Shown in pieces: positions 1-5,533 of a stretch of 9,704 nt of DNA. The first letter of the stretch is position 1, and every line of letters starts with the position of its first letter. The stretch lies in the NCBI GenBank assembly GCA_019313605.1, contig JAFDAW010000095.1, forward strand, positions 1-9,704. Reading direction: 5' to 3'. A model generated the notes under the pieces. The model did not search any database. It saw only the letters and a list, made by a program, of their open reading frames with translations, and was not told the origin of the DNA. The stretch is from Deltaproteobacteria bacterium. Its GTDB lineage: Bacteria > Myxococcota_A > UBA9160 > SMWR01. Made by a program: the position numbers and the translations under genes.

Positions 1-25
1 AGCGGGGTGTCGTCGAACAGGTGAG

Positions 26-48
26 CGGGGACGTTGTTGAATAGTTGA
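26..48 (+). repeat. Left copy of 23-bp inverted repeat
   Basis: The segment begins cggggacgttgttg and ends aatagttga. It is the exact reverse complement of 1139-1161 over 23 bases. The match stops at both edges: the flanking bases do not continue the complementarity. It lies 29 bases beyond the stop codon of the RAYT gene. Confidence 0.85.
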
Positions 49-77
49 GTTGTTGGTTGGGGAAGTGGGAGAGATGG

Positions 78-968
78 TTAGGGTAGGTTTGTTGGCTTTT
101 TGGGGTGGGCGGTTTGGCCGCGGACGAGGGCGTGGCTGATTGCGGATGGGGATACGCCTAGGGCTTTGGCGACCTGCCGGCCCGCGATGTGGTGTTTGAT
201 GACAGCTTGGTATGCGATGCTGGCTCGGGCGCGGGCTAGGGATTTCGTGCGTCGGCGGCTGCGGAGGTCCGAGGGATCGATGCGGAGTTGCTGGCAGACG
301 GAATCGATCAGTTCCTGGAGTTGAATGCGCTTGGCATCGGGCACGGGAGTTGTAGGGGTGGCGGGATCGGTCGGGTGATTGAGCGCTCGTTTGTTTGTGG
401 AGGAGCTGCCGCACTGGGCTGGGGGTGGATCGGCGGCCGCTGATCTGGTGTTTTCGATTTCAGCTACCGCTACGAACTGAGCCAGATTGCAGCGAGCCAC
501 ATCCGGAGCGTCTCCGAACAACGCGAGTGTGGCACCTACCGATTCAAAGAGTCGCGCGCTGCGCGCGCCTGTGAGCGCGGAGAATCCGGACCAGGGCCAG
601 TCGGATAGTTCGGTGATTGAAGAGACGATTCCCGCTTTAAGTGGATTCCGACAGATGTAGGCGATCACGCCGAGCAGGTCGGCGTCATTCTCGATGATTC
701 GCGAGCGAAAGCGGTTCTGAAAGAGGTAGCCCTGGCGCTGGTGGCGGAGATTGAAGGCGCGCGCGTATCCGGTGTTGAGCCGCGCCATCAGACGGGAAAT
801 GCGGACCGGGCCGCTCTGCACGGCCAGGTGGACGTGGTTGGGCATCAGTACCCATCCGAAGCAGTGAAACCCGAGTTCTGGAACCAGCTCGTCCAGTCGT
901 TCGAGAAAATTGCTGCGGTCGCGATCGTCGCGGAAGATGTTTCGACCCTCGATGCCGCGAATCATCAC
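78..968 (-). CDS. REP-associated tyrosine transposase (RAYT, Y1/HUH family) with DnaA-like C-terminal domain
   Basis: This is a single-strand DNA transposase-like protein of the IS200/RAYT class, predicted to nick or join REP-type DNA through a tyrosine. The HUH motif is visible as MPNHVHLAV (H45, H47). A candidate nucleophile is Y68 in the helix NTGYARAFNLRH, followed by the family signature GYLFQNRFRSR. A low-complexity Pro/Ser/Thr linker follows residues 165-210. The C-terminus (about 215-285) resembles the DnaA C-terminal DNA-binding fold, with LARARASIAYQAV and LGVSPSAISHALVR. The open frame starts at GTG 968, but clear family sequence (RIDAPGIHHHVM) continues in frame upstream to a TAG at 1053-1055 without any ATG, GTG or TTG. 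The printed start therefore probably truncates the protein, or the gene is broken at its 5' end. The family call is firm; activity is uncertain. Confidence 0.85.
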   Translation of the reverse strand: MMIRGIEGRNIFRDDRDRSNFLERLDELVPELGFHCFGWVLMPNHVHLAVQSGPVRISRLMARLNTGYARAFNLRHQRQGYLFQNRFRSRIIENDADLLGVIAYICRNPLKAGIVSSITELSDWPWSGFSALTGARSARLFESVGATLALFGDAPDVARCNLAQFVAVAEIENTRSAAADPPPAQCGSSSTNKRALNHPTDPATPTTPVPDAKRIQLQELIDSVCQQLRIDPSDLRSRRRTKSLARARASIAYQAVIKHHIAGRQVAKALGVSPSAISHALVRGQTAHPKKPTNLP

Positions 969-1052
969 GTGGTGGTGGATACCGGGGGCGTCGATTCGCG
1001 CAGAGCGTGCGATGGCGGCGAGCTCGCGGGGCCAAGAAGGGGGACATGGAAT
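969..1052 (-). other. In-frame N-terminal extension of RAYT lacking a standard start codon
   Basis: Reading the RAYT frame upstream of GTG 968 gives ARSARIDAPGIHHHVM, the usual N-terminus of this family. The frame is closed by TAG at 1053-1055 and contains no ATG, GTG or TTG. An ATG at 1045-1047 lies one base out of frame. Removing one G from the five-G run at 1039-1043 (plus strand) would join that ATG to the conserved frame, giving MSPSWPRELAAIARSARI. A recent one-base insertion, a sequencing error, or a rare ATT start at 1052 are the options; I favour the first two. Confidence 0.6.
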
Positions 1053-1109
1053 CTAGCAGCAGATCGCATTCACCGCCGCTAGACACGCCGAGGCGCTGGC
1101 TTCGCGGAC

Positions 1110-1131
1110 GCCAACGATCCGCCGCGTTGGC
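1110..1131. repeat. Perfect 7-bp stem hairpin inside the right inverted repeat
   Basis: GCCAACG (1110-1116) pairs perfectly with CGTTGGC (1125-1131) around an 8-base loop, atccgccg. It lies eight bases inside the right 23-bp repeat and upstream of the RAYT gene. A short GC-rich hairpin next to a RAYT gene fits a REP-type single-stranded recognition structure, but that role is inferred from position only. Confidence 0.45.
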
Positions 1132-1138
1132 CTGCCAT

Positions 1139-1161
1139 TCAACTATTCAACAACGTCCCCG
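1139..1161 (-). repeat. Right copy of 23-bp inverted repeat
   Basis: Begins tcaactattcaac on the plus strand and ends aacgtccccg. It is the exact reverse complement of 26-48. It overlaps the first bases of a 12-bp tandem repeat (1155-1178). Confidence 0.85.
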
Positions 1162-1178
1162 GTCGCGTCCCCGGTCGC
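1155..1178. repeat. Two tandem copies of a 12-bp repeat
   Basis: gtccccggtcgc occurs at 1155-1166 and again immediately at 1167-1178 with no mismatch. The first copy overlaps the end of the right inverted repeat. The left side of the element has no matching tandem, so this is specific to the right junction. Confidence 0.7.
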
Positions 1179-1208
1179 GCTTTGTCGCTAGGGTACTGCC
1201 TGCGCGGA

Positions 1209-1658
1209 TCAGTCGGCTTCGGGGTGCTTGACGGTCAGGACCGGGCAGGGTGCGAGGCGCACGACGCGTTCTGTGACGCTGCCGAGCATTGCGTGCTTGA
1301 GCCCGGACAATCCGCGCGTTCCCATCACGATCAGGTCGGCGTTGACTTCCTCGGCTGCGAGGTTGATCGCCAGCGAGGGGCTATCGGCCGAAAGCTGAGA
1401 CTCGACCTTGATCCCATCGCTGGACACCTTCTCGTGCCAATCGCTGAGTCGCTTTTCAGCGGCGTCGCGAATGTCCGCGTAGTAGCCCGCGGGGAGCACG
1501 ATCCCATATGGGGAGACGCCCGCGGTCTGGATGTGGTAGCAGTGGAGCAGGTGGATCGTCGATCCAAACAGCTGGGCGATCTGGGTCGCGGTGTCGAGCG
1601 CTTCCTGGGAGTGCTCCGAGAAATCGACGGGAACCAGAATCGTTTCGAATCGAGTCAT
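1209..1658 (-). CDS. Universal stress protein UspA family (copy 1)
   Basis: This is a 149-residue single-domain cytoplasmic Usp, the usual length for the family. Usps are ATP-binding alpha/beta proteins that dimerise and aid survival under starvation, oxygen limitation and oxidative stress. The N-terminus ILVPVDFSEHS is the standard first strand with its conserved Asp. The ATP-binding signature G-x2-G-x9-G-S is intact (G113, G116, G126, S127). This suggests an ATP-binding Usp rather than the UspA type that lacks it. The ATG at 1656-1658 is preceded on the minus strand by a strong purine-rich ribosome site (AAAGGGGG) seven bases away. A -24/-12 promoter lies just upstream (1697-1712). It is about 60% identical by hand count to the second Usp at 4892-5347. 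The gene is divergent from nnrS. Confidence 0.95.
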   Translation of the reverse strand: MTRFETILVPVDFSEHSQEALDTATQIAQLFGSTIHLLHCYHIQTAGVSPYGIVLPAGYYADIRDAAEKRLSDWHEKVSSDGIKVESQLSADSPSLAINLAAEEVNADLIVMGTRGLSGLKHAMLGSVTERVVRLAPCPVLTVKHPEAD

Positions 1659-1696
1659 GGTCGTTCCCCCTTTCTTCAGTTACACCTGCATAACCA

Positions 1697-1712
1697 AGCA
1701 TAATCTGTGCCG
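1697..1712 (-). promoter_or_regulatory. Candidate sigma-54 (-24/-12) promoter for usp1
   Basis: On the minus strand the site reads CGGCACAGATTATGCT. Against the consensus TGGCACRNNNNTTGCW it keeps GGCAC, the purine, TGC and the final W, with exact GG-N10-GC spacing and two mismatches. The predicted transcript start is near 1686, leaving a leader of about 28 bases that contains the ribosome site. The identification is by eye against the consensus. Confidence 0.6.
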
Positions 1713-1764
1713 GTGGCGGAGGCACAGAAACGCCGTGGCGGTGTTGGGTGAGGCAAGACGTCCC

Positions 1765-1778
1765 ACCGCGGGGCAATC
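1765..1778 (-). promoter_or_regulatory. Shared motif copy A, possible activator site
   Basis: The minus strand reads GATTGCCCCGCGGT. The same motif with one change (GATTGCCCCTCGGT) occurs at 5472-5485. Each lies upstream of a candidate sigma-54 promoter on the same strand, 52 bases away here and 32 there, a difference of about two helical turns. It could be an upstream activator site for an enhancer-binding protein, or it could serve nnrS. Function is inferred only from conservation and position. Confidence 0.35.
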
Positions 1779-1831
1779 GGCAGCAGGTGGGAGTCGACGG
1801 ATTTGAACAGACAGGGGACGATGAAATCCAG

Positions 1832-3049
1832 ATGTATTCAACCGTGAGTGGCGAAAATCGTGGAGCTTTTTCGGGTGCCTTCTTCAGCTACGGGTTTCGC
1901 CCCTTCTTTTTGTCGGCCGGCTGCTATGCGCCGATCGTCATCGTTTACTGGATCGGTGTGCTCTCGGGTTGGTGGCCTGCGCGGACTGCTGCGTCGCCGC
2001 TCTGGTGGCATGGCCATGAGATGGTCTTCGGTTGGGCGGCCGCCGCGTTATGTGGGTTCCTGCTGACAGCGGTTCCGAGCTGGTCAGCTTCAAATCCGGT
2101 ATCGGGCACAGCGCTCGCATTTCTCTGGCTGCTTTGGTTGCTCGGGCGAGCTGGGATGTGGTTTTCTGCATCGCTTCCCAGCGGGGTCGGCTTCGCGCTC
2201 GATTTGCTGTTGATTCCAGGGCTGTTGTGCTTCGTACTGCCTCCGATCTATCGCCACAAAGAGCCGCGTCACTATGTCTTCCCTGTGTTCCTGCTTGTCT
2301 TTTGGATTGCGAACCTGCTGAGCTTGCTGCCCTACACGAATGCCTGGCCGAACCGCGCGACCACCGGCCTCTATCTGGGCACCTATGTGATGATCGTGAT
2401 GTTGACCATCATCGGCGGGCGCGTGGTCCCCAACTTCACGCGCGGGGCACTTCGGGCGAAGGGCAAGGAGCAGGGCGTCAAGACGAGCGAGACCCTCTCG
2501 AAGCTGACCATTCTCGGCGTCGTCCTCGCTCTCGCAATTGATCTCGTCGTTCGGAATCGGCCGATCGGATCGATCGGCACAGTCGTTAACGGGTGCGCGG
2601 CGCTGCTGGTCGCCGTGTTGCTCATTTTGCGCGCGAAGGGATGGCGGCTTCGGGACACGCTGGACAATCCGTTGCTCTGGATCCTTCACATTGGGCAGGG
2701 CTGGTTGATTTTCGCGTTCGCGGCCCGTGCTGTTTCGAGCCTCACGGGATTGCTCCCGCCGGCGGTTTCGTTCCATGCGCTGGGTGCCGGAGCGATGGCC
2801 ACGATGATTCTCGCATTCATGACGCGCGCTCCACTCGGCCACACGGGGCGCCCGCTGCGAGCCAGTCGCATCACTGCAGTCACCTATCTGCTCGTCATTG
2901 CGGCGGGTGCTGCGCGGGTGTTGTCGCCGCTCCTGCCTGGGAATTTGCAGCTGTCGGGATTAAGTGTAGCGGGCGGTCTCTTTGCAATCGCCTATGCGAC
3001 ATATGTGGTCGTGTATTTTCCGATCTTGACCCGCCCGGCAGTTCGCTGA
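1832..3049 (+). CDS. nnrS: NnrS family multi-pass membrane protein (nitric-oxide stress)
   Basis: This is a very hydrophobic protein of 405 residues from this start, with about a dozen predicted membrane spans, matching the family length. NnrS proteins are haem/copper membrane proteins linked to nitrosative stress tolerance and often controlled by NO-responsive regulators. Family signatures are present in order: FFSYGFRPFF near the N-terminus, WWHGHEM (H60, H62) before span 2, GGRVVPNFTRGAL in the middle, and FHALGAGAMATMI (H315) followed by MTRAPLGHTGRP. The frame is open back to 1748. The preceding 28 residues are not NnrS-like, so ATG 1832 is preferred. Its ribosome site AGGGG is somewhat distant (14 bases), and GTG 1844 is an alternative. 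No denitrification genes are visible nearby. It converges on the CDF gene. Confidence 0.9.
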   Translation: MYSTVSGENRGAFSGAFFSYGFRPFFLSAGCYAPIVIVYWIGVLSGWWPARTAASPLWWHGHEMVFGWAAAALCGFLLTAVPSWSASNPVSGTALAFLWLLWLLGRAGMWFSASLPSGVGFALDLLLIPGLLCFVLPPIYRHKEPRHYVFPVFLLVFWIANLLSLLPYTNAWPNRATTGLYLGTYVMIVMLTIIGGRVVPNFTRGALRAKGKEQGVKTSETLSKLTILGVVLALAIDLVVRNRPIGSIGTVVNGCAALLVAVLLILRAKGWRLRDTLDNPLLWILHIGQGWLIFAFAARAVSSLTGLLPPAVSFHALGAGAMATMILAFMTRAPLGHTGRPLRASRITAVTYLLVIAAGAARVLSPLLPGNLQLSGLSVAGGLFAIAYATYVVVYFPILTRPAVR

Positions 3050-3055
3050 AGCGGT

Positions 3056-3078
3056 AGCTGCAAGACCGGCGCGCAGCT
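3056..3078. terminator. Hairpin between convergent nnrS and CDF genes
   Basis: AGCTGC (3056-3061) and GCAGCT (3073-3078) form a 6-bp stem around an 11-base loop in the 29-base gap between two convergent stop codons. There is no T-tract on either side, so intrinsic termination is uncertain. The position is what suggests a bidirectional terminator. Confidence 0.35.
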
Positions 3079-3942
3079 TCAGTGCGGCTCGACGTGCACC
3101 GTAACGTCGCTTACCGAAAAGGTTTCGCTGATCACCCGTTCGATTTCGTCCGCAATTGCGTGGGATTCGGCGGTGGACAGATCGGGGTCGACGCTCACGA
3201 CGAGATCGATCGCGGGGCCCGATCCGCCCTGGCGCGAACGAACGCGGCGGGTCTCGTGGACTCCATCGACCGCCGAGGCTGCGCTCGATAGCGCGTCGGG
3301 GTTGGCGATGCTTCGTTCGACCAGAACGGGGATCGCCTTTTGGAAGAGCCCATACGCGAGGTAGAAGATCATCGCGGCGACGATGATGGATGCGAGTGCA
3401 TCGAGCCAGGGGTATCCGCGCGAGGCGAGTTGCCAACCTATGATCACTGCGATCGTCGTCAAAACGTCGGCGATGGTGTGCCGGGCGTCCGCGCGCAGAA
3501 TTTCCGAGTCGAGTCGCCGCGCCCAGCGATTTTCCCAGAGCGCGATCACCACATTGACGACGAGCACGCCCAGCATGAGCGCGAGACCCCAGGGCTCTCG
3601 CGTGATTTCTCGTGGGTCGCGATCGAGCGCACCGAGGATGATTTCGATCGCGAGCACCGAGAGCAGCGTGGCGATCCCGAAAACCGCGAGAGTTTCGAAT
3701 TTCCGATGCCCGTAGGGGTGCTCCGAATCGGGGGGTGCACTCGCGATGCGGGTCACTATAAACGCGACAGCGTTGTTCGCAAGATCGGCCAGCGAGTGAA
3801 TTGCGTCGCCGATGATCGCAATCGAACCGGTGTGAAACCCAACCGTTGCCTTCGCGACCATCACCGCAAGATTCGCGATTCCTTCGCCGATGAGCACGCG
3901 CTTGACCTGGCGATCGCGACCCGCAGGTGCAGATGACGCCAT
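3079..3942 (-). CDS. Cation diffusion facilitator (CDF) family divalent metal exporter
   Basis: This is a 287-residue inner-membrane protein with the usual CDF plan: six spans, then a cytoplasmic ferredoxin-like C-terminal domain ending in SVSDVTVHVEPH. CDFs export Zn, Fe, Mn or related ions by proton antiport. The transport-site residues are visible as HSLAD (H49, D53) in span 2 and HTIAD (H155, D159) in span 5. The second-site motif is DSEHPYGHRKFE (D72, H75, H79). The span-2 His rather than Asp is commonly seen in Zn-selective members, so zinc is a reasonable first guess; FieF carries DxxxD there. The frame extends to GTG 3951, but the GGGGG run sits correctly spaced only for ATG 3942. The gene is divergent from the CBS protein. 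Substrate is unproven. Confidence 0.9.
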   Translation of the reverse strand: MASSAPAGRDRQVKRVLIGEGIANLAVMVAKATVGFHTGSIAIIGDAIHSLADLANNAVAFIVTRIASAPPDSEHPYGHRKFETLAVFGIATLLSVLAIEIILGALDRDPREITREPWGLALMLGVLVVNVVIALWENRWARRLDSEILRADARHTIADVLTTIAVIIGWQLASRGYPWLDALASIIVAAMIFYLAYGLFQKAIPVLVERSIANPDALSSAASAVDGVHETRRVRSRQGGSGPAIDLVVSVDPDLSTAESHAIADEIERVISETFSVSDVTVHVEPH

Positions 3943-4075
3943 TTCGCCCACCCCCGTTGCTCGACCCGACTCACGTTATCGATGGGTCCGAACTGCCGCT
4001 CGCAGGGTAGCGCTCTGGCGTTGAGCGTGGCCATTCGCCCCAGCCGAAGGCGCGCAATCGCTCTGCAGATAGCTC

Positions 4076-4090
4076 AGCCGCGCCCCGGCT
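4076..4090. repeat. Small palindrome abutting the CBS-gene promoter
   Basis: AGCCG (4076-4080) and CGGCT (4086-4090) form a perfect 5-5-5 inverted repeat touching the -24 element. Another 5-5-5 inverted repeat of unrelated sequence (GGGGC/GCCCC) lies upstream of the promoter at 5518. It may be an operator, but short GC-rich palindromes are common by chance here. Confidence 0.25.
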
Positions 4091-4105
4091 GGCACCGGAT
4101 GTGCA
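4090..4105 (+). promoter_or_regulatory. Candidate sigma-54 (-24/-12) promoter for the CBS-domain gene
   Basis: The site reads TGGCACCGGATGTGCA. It has a perfect TGGCAC -24 block, TGCA at -12 and exact GG-N10-GC spacing. The mismatches are C for purine after TGGCAC and G for the first T of TTGC. The predicted start is near 4116, giving a leader of about 31 bases before GTG 4147, which is preceded by a good ribosome site. Confidence 0.65.
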
Positions 4106-4146
4106 ACCCCAGAATGATGGGTCGAACGGAGCGGGGGACGAAAGCA

Positions 4147-4557
4147 GTGGTCTACGTAAGAGACATCATGACCAAGGAGGTCGCGACGCTAGAGCTGAAC
4201 GACAAGCTCAAAATTGCGGACGATGTGATGAAGCTGGGGCGCATTCGGCATATGCCCGTACTGGATGAGAAGCAGGAGATCGTTGGAGTCGTGAGCCAGC
4301 GCGATCTGTTTCGCGGCGCGCTCGCACGCTGTATCGGCTACGGCGAGTATGCGCAGCAGAAGTTACTCAATCAGCTCTTGGTGAAAGACGTCATGAGCAA
4401 GAACGTGGCTACCCTCAGCCCGTACGCGCCTCTACAACAAGCCGCTCGATTGATGCTCGAGCGCAAGATCGGCTGCGTGGTCATCGCCGAGGAAGGTCGG
4501 CTGGTCGGCATCCTGACGGAAAGCGATTTCGTCAAGATGTACGCGGGCCCGCTTTGA
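4147..4557 (+). CDS. Two-CBS-domain protein
   Basis: This is a small cytoplasmic protein of 136 residues made only of a CBS pair (a Bateman module), which usually binds adenine nucleotides and signals energy state. CBS1 spans about residues 4-58 (DIMTKEVATL, then RHMPVLD and VGVVSQRDLF). CBS2 spans about 79-132 (DVMSKNVATLSP, then GCVVIAEEGRLVGILTESDF). Both carry the S/T-x-x-D ribose-contact motif (SQRD 50-53, TESD 124-127). The frame is open back to 3982, but that stretch is not CBS-like. GTG 4147 has GGGGGA eight bases upstream and lies just past a sigma-54-type promoter, so it is preferred. Size and architecture resemble Hrp1 of the mycobacterial DosR regulon. It converges on the coiled-coil gene. 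Confidence 0.9.
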   Translation: MVYVRDIMTKEVATLELNDKLKIADDVMKLGRIRHMPVLDEKQEIVGVVSQRDLFRGALARCIGYGEYAQQKLLNQLLVKDVMSKNVATLSPYAPLQQAARLMLERKIGCVVIAEEGRLVGILTESDFVKMYAGPL

Positions 4558-4576
4558 GAGGCGTCGTGCTGCGCGA

Positions 4577-4837
4577 TCAGAGGAGTTTGCGAAGCTTCGT
4601 GTAGCCTGCCTTGATCTCCTCGATTGCGAGGTTTGCGGCTTCTCCGACGTCCTCAGCGATTTCTCGCCCCGCCTCGCCCACGATCTTGAGCTTCGACTCG
4701 ACGTGCTGCCACTGCTTTTCGACCTGCTCCCACTGTTCCTCAGCGCCCATCTTGCCAAGGTGCACGCGCACCCGCAGCTCATCGCGCGTCGTTCGCAGGT
4801 CTTCCAGTTCTTGTTCCAATCGTTCGCGCAGTGTCAT
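4577..4837 (-). CDS. Small charged helical (coiled-coil) protein, probably cotranscribed with usp2
   Basis: This 86-residue protein has no family I can name with certainty. It is almost entirely helical and highly charged, with heptad-like patterning in LRERLEQELEDLRTTRDELR and a Trp/Gln-rich middle (EEQWEQVEKQWQHVESKL). The C-terminal helix is amphipathic (AANLAIEEIKAGYTKLRKLL). No signal or membrane segment is visible. ATG 4837 has AGGAG ten bases upstream; the ATG at 4846 abuts that site too closely. The gene lies 54 bases after the usp2 stop on the same strand, so an operon is likely. The composition recalls small stress-induced coiled-coil proteins such as Sll1863-like ones, but this is only a resemblance. 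It may be a chaperone-like or scaffold partner of the Usp. Confidence 0.7.
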   Translation of the reverse strand: MTLRERLEQELEDLRTTRDELRVRVHLGKMGAEEQWEQVEKQWQHVESKLKIVGEAGREIAEDVGEAANLAIEEIKAGYTKLRKLL

Positions 4838-4891
4838 CGATTTCATTCTCCTGTGCGGTTCGAATTTACTTGAGTCTTTGCCATGCGACAA

Positions 4892-5347
4892 TCAGTCGCC
4901 GCCGGATTCGGGAGCGTGTACGGTCATCACGGGGCACGGAGCGAGCCGGACGGTCCGTTCGGCAACGCTCCCGACCATGACGTGTTTGAATCCCGAGAGC
5001 CCACGGGTTCCCATCACGATGAGGTCTGCGCCGATTTCCTTCGCAACCGTGATGATGGCTTCGGACGGCGAATCGGACATCGTCGATGCAGCGACCGAGA
5101 TGCCCGCCGGAACGTGTTTCTCCTGCCACTCCGCGAGCTGTTGAGAAGCCGCGTCGCGGATCTCGGCGAAGTAATTCGAGGGGATGGCGATCCCGTAGGG
5201 CGAGATGCCGCCGGGTTGGATCTGGTAGCAGTGGAGCAGATGAATCTTGGAGTCGAACGCTTCCGCGATCTTGACGGCGGCCTCAAAAGCCGCGGTCGAG
5301 TGGGCCGAGAAATCGATCGGAACCAGGATCTGCTTGAAACGTGACAT
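4892..5347 (-). CDS. Universal stress protein UspA family (copy 2)
   Basis: This is a 151-residue single-domain Usp and a close paralog of the one at 1209-1658 (about 60% identical without gaps by hand count). The first strand is ILVPIDFSAHS. The ATP-binding signature is intact: GTRG, then nine residues, then GS. Both paralogs share an unusual insert, HLLHCY-x-IQ-x2-G-x-SPYGI, followed by an aromatic pair and EIRDAA or DIRDAA. The frame is open to 5452, but ATG 5345-5347 has GGAG eight bases upstream and aligns with copy 1, so the 35-residue extension is rejected. It appears to lead a two-gene operon with the small helical protein. It is divergent from the phosphotransferase/kinase fusion. 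I saw no sigma-54 site on its own strand. Confidence 0.94.
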   Translation of the reverse strand: MSRFKQILVPIDFSAHSTAAFEAAVKIAEAFDSKIHLLHCYQIQPGGISPYGIAIPSNYFAEIRDAASQQLAEWQEKHVPAGISVAASTMSDSPSEAIITVAKEIGADLIVMGTRGLSGFKHVMVGSVAERTVRLAPCPVMTVHAPESGGD

Positions 5348-5465
5348 ACACCGGTCTCCACTTTTCGAGGTGGGGTCATCCTCATTCAAGGGATAACCAC
5401 TCAACCCGCAAGGGCAAGTAAAGATGGATGACTTCGCAGGGTTTCTCAACACCTTGCGAATAACT

Positions 5466-5480
5466 GGGGCGGATTGCCCC
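5466..5480. repeat. 5-5-5 inverted repeat in the usp2/kinase divergent region
   Basis: GGGGC (5466-5470) and GCCCC (5476-5480) are perfect inverted arms around ggatt. The right arm lies within the shared motif at 5472-5485. It sits between the two divergent genes and could be part of an operator used by either. Confidence 0.35.
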
Positions 5481-5485
5481 TCGGT
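5472..5485 (+). promoter_or_regulatory. Shared motif copy B, possible activator site
   Basis: The sequence GATTGCCCCTCGGT differs at one base from the motif upstream of usp1 (1765-1778, minus strand). It lies 32 bases before the candidate sigma-54 promoter at 5518 on the same strand. The spacing and shared orientation are what suggest a regulator site; no known regulator consensus was matched. Confidence 0.35.
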
Positions 5486-5517
5486 CGAGCCTCAGCGCGG
5501 CGGGCGGGCCTTTCCGC

Positions 5518-5533
5518 TGGCACGCAATCTGCT
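5518..5533 (+). promoter_or_regulatory. Candidate sigma-54 (-24/-12) promoter for the phosphotransferase/kinase gene
   Basis: The site reads TGGCACGCAATCTGCT. It matches TGGCACRNNNNTTGCW at every defined base except C for the first T of TTGC, with exact GG-N10-GC spacing. This is the best of the three matches in the window. The predicted start near 5544 leaves a leader of about 145 bases before the TTG start at 5689, long enough for extra control. I see no convincing riboswitch or terminator in that leader. Confidence 0.65.

Larger units (their letters stand above)
26..1161. mobile_element. RAYT unit bounded by 23-bp perfect inverted repeats
   Basis: A minus-strand RAYT/Y1-transposase gene sits between two perfectly matching 23-base inverted repeats at 26-48 and 1139-1161. 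RAYTs are known to be domesticated IS200/IS605-like HUH enzymes associated with short palindromic REP sequences that often flank the gene as inverted pairs. Classical IS200/IS605 elements lack terminal inverted repeats, so the repeats are more likely REP-type recognition sequences than IS ends. No target-site duplication is apparent outside the repeats. The outer boundary is inferred from the repeats alone. The right end also carries a hairpin and a 12-bp tandem repeat. Confidence 0.6.

Noticed and set aside
59..109. G-quadruplex in the G/T-rich left end of the RAYT unit
   Set aside because: Four G3 runs exist, but the loops between them are up to about 18 bases, so stability is doubtful, and most of the stretch is RAYT coding sequence.
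1718..1734. GGCACAGAAACGC upstream of nnrS as a sigma-54 site
   Set aside because: The GG-to-GC spacing is 9, not 10, and the -12 region lacks TGC.
1769..1786. GG-N10-GC within the GC-rich stretch before nnrS
   Set aside because: It has the right spacing only; the -24 block does not resemble TGGCAC.
5393..5445. A sigma-70-like promoter for usp2 (TTGAGA, 17 bases, CATCTT on the minus strand)
   Set aside because: The -10 matches only three of six bases, so it is not supportable.
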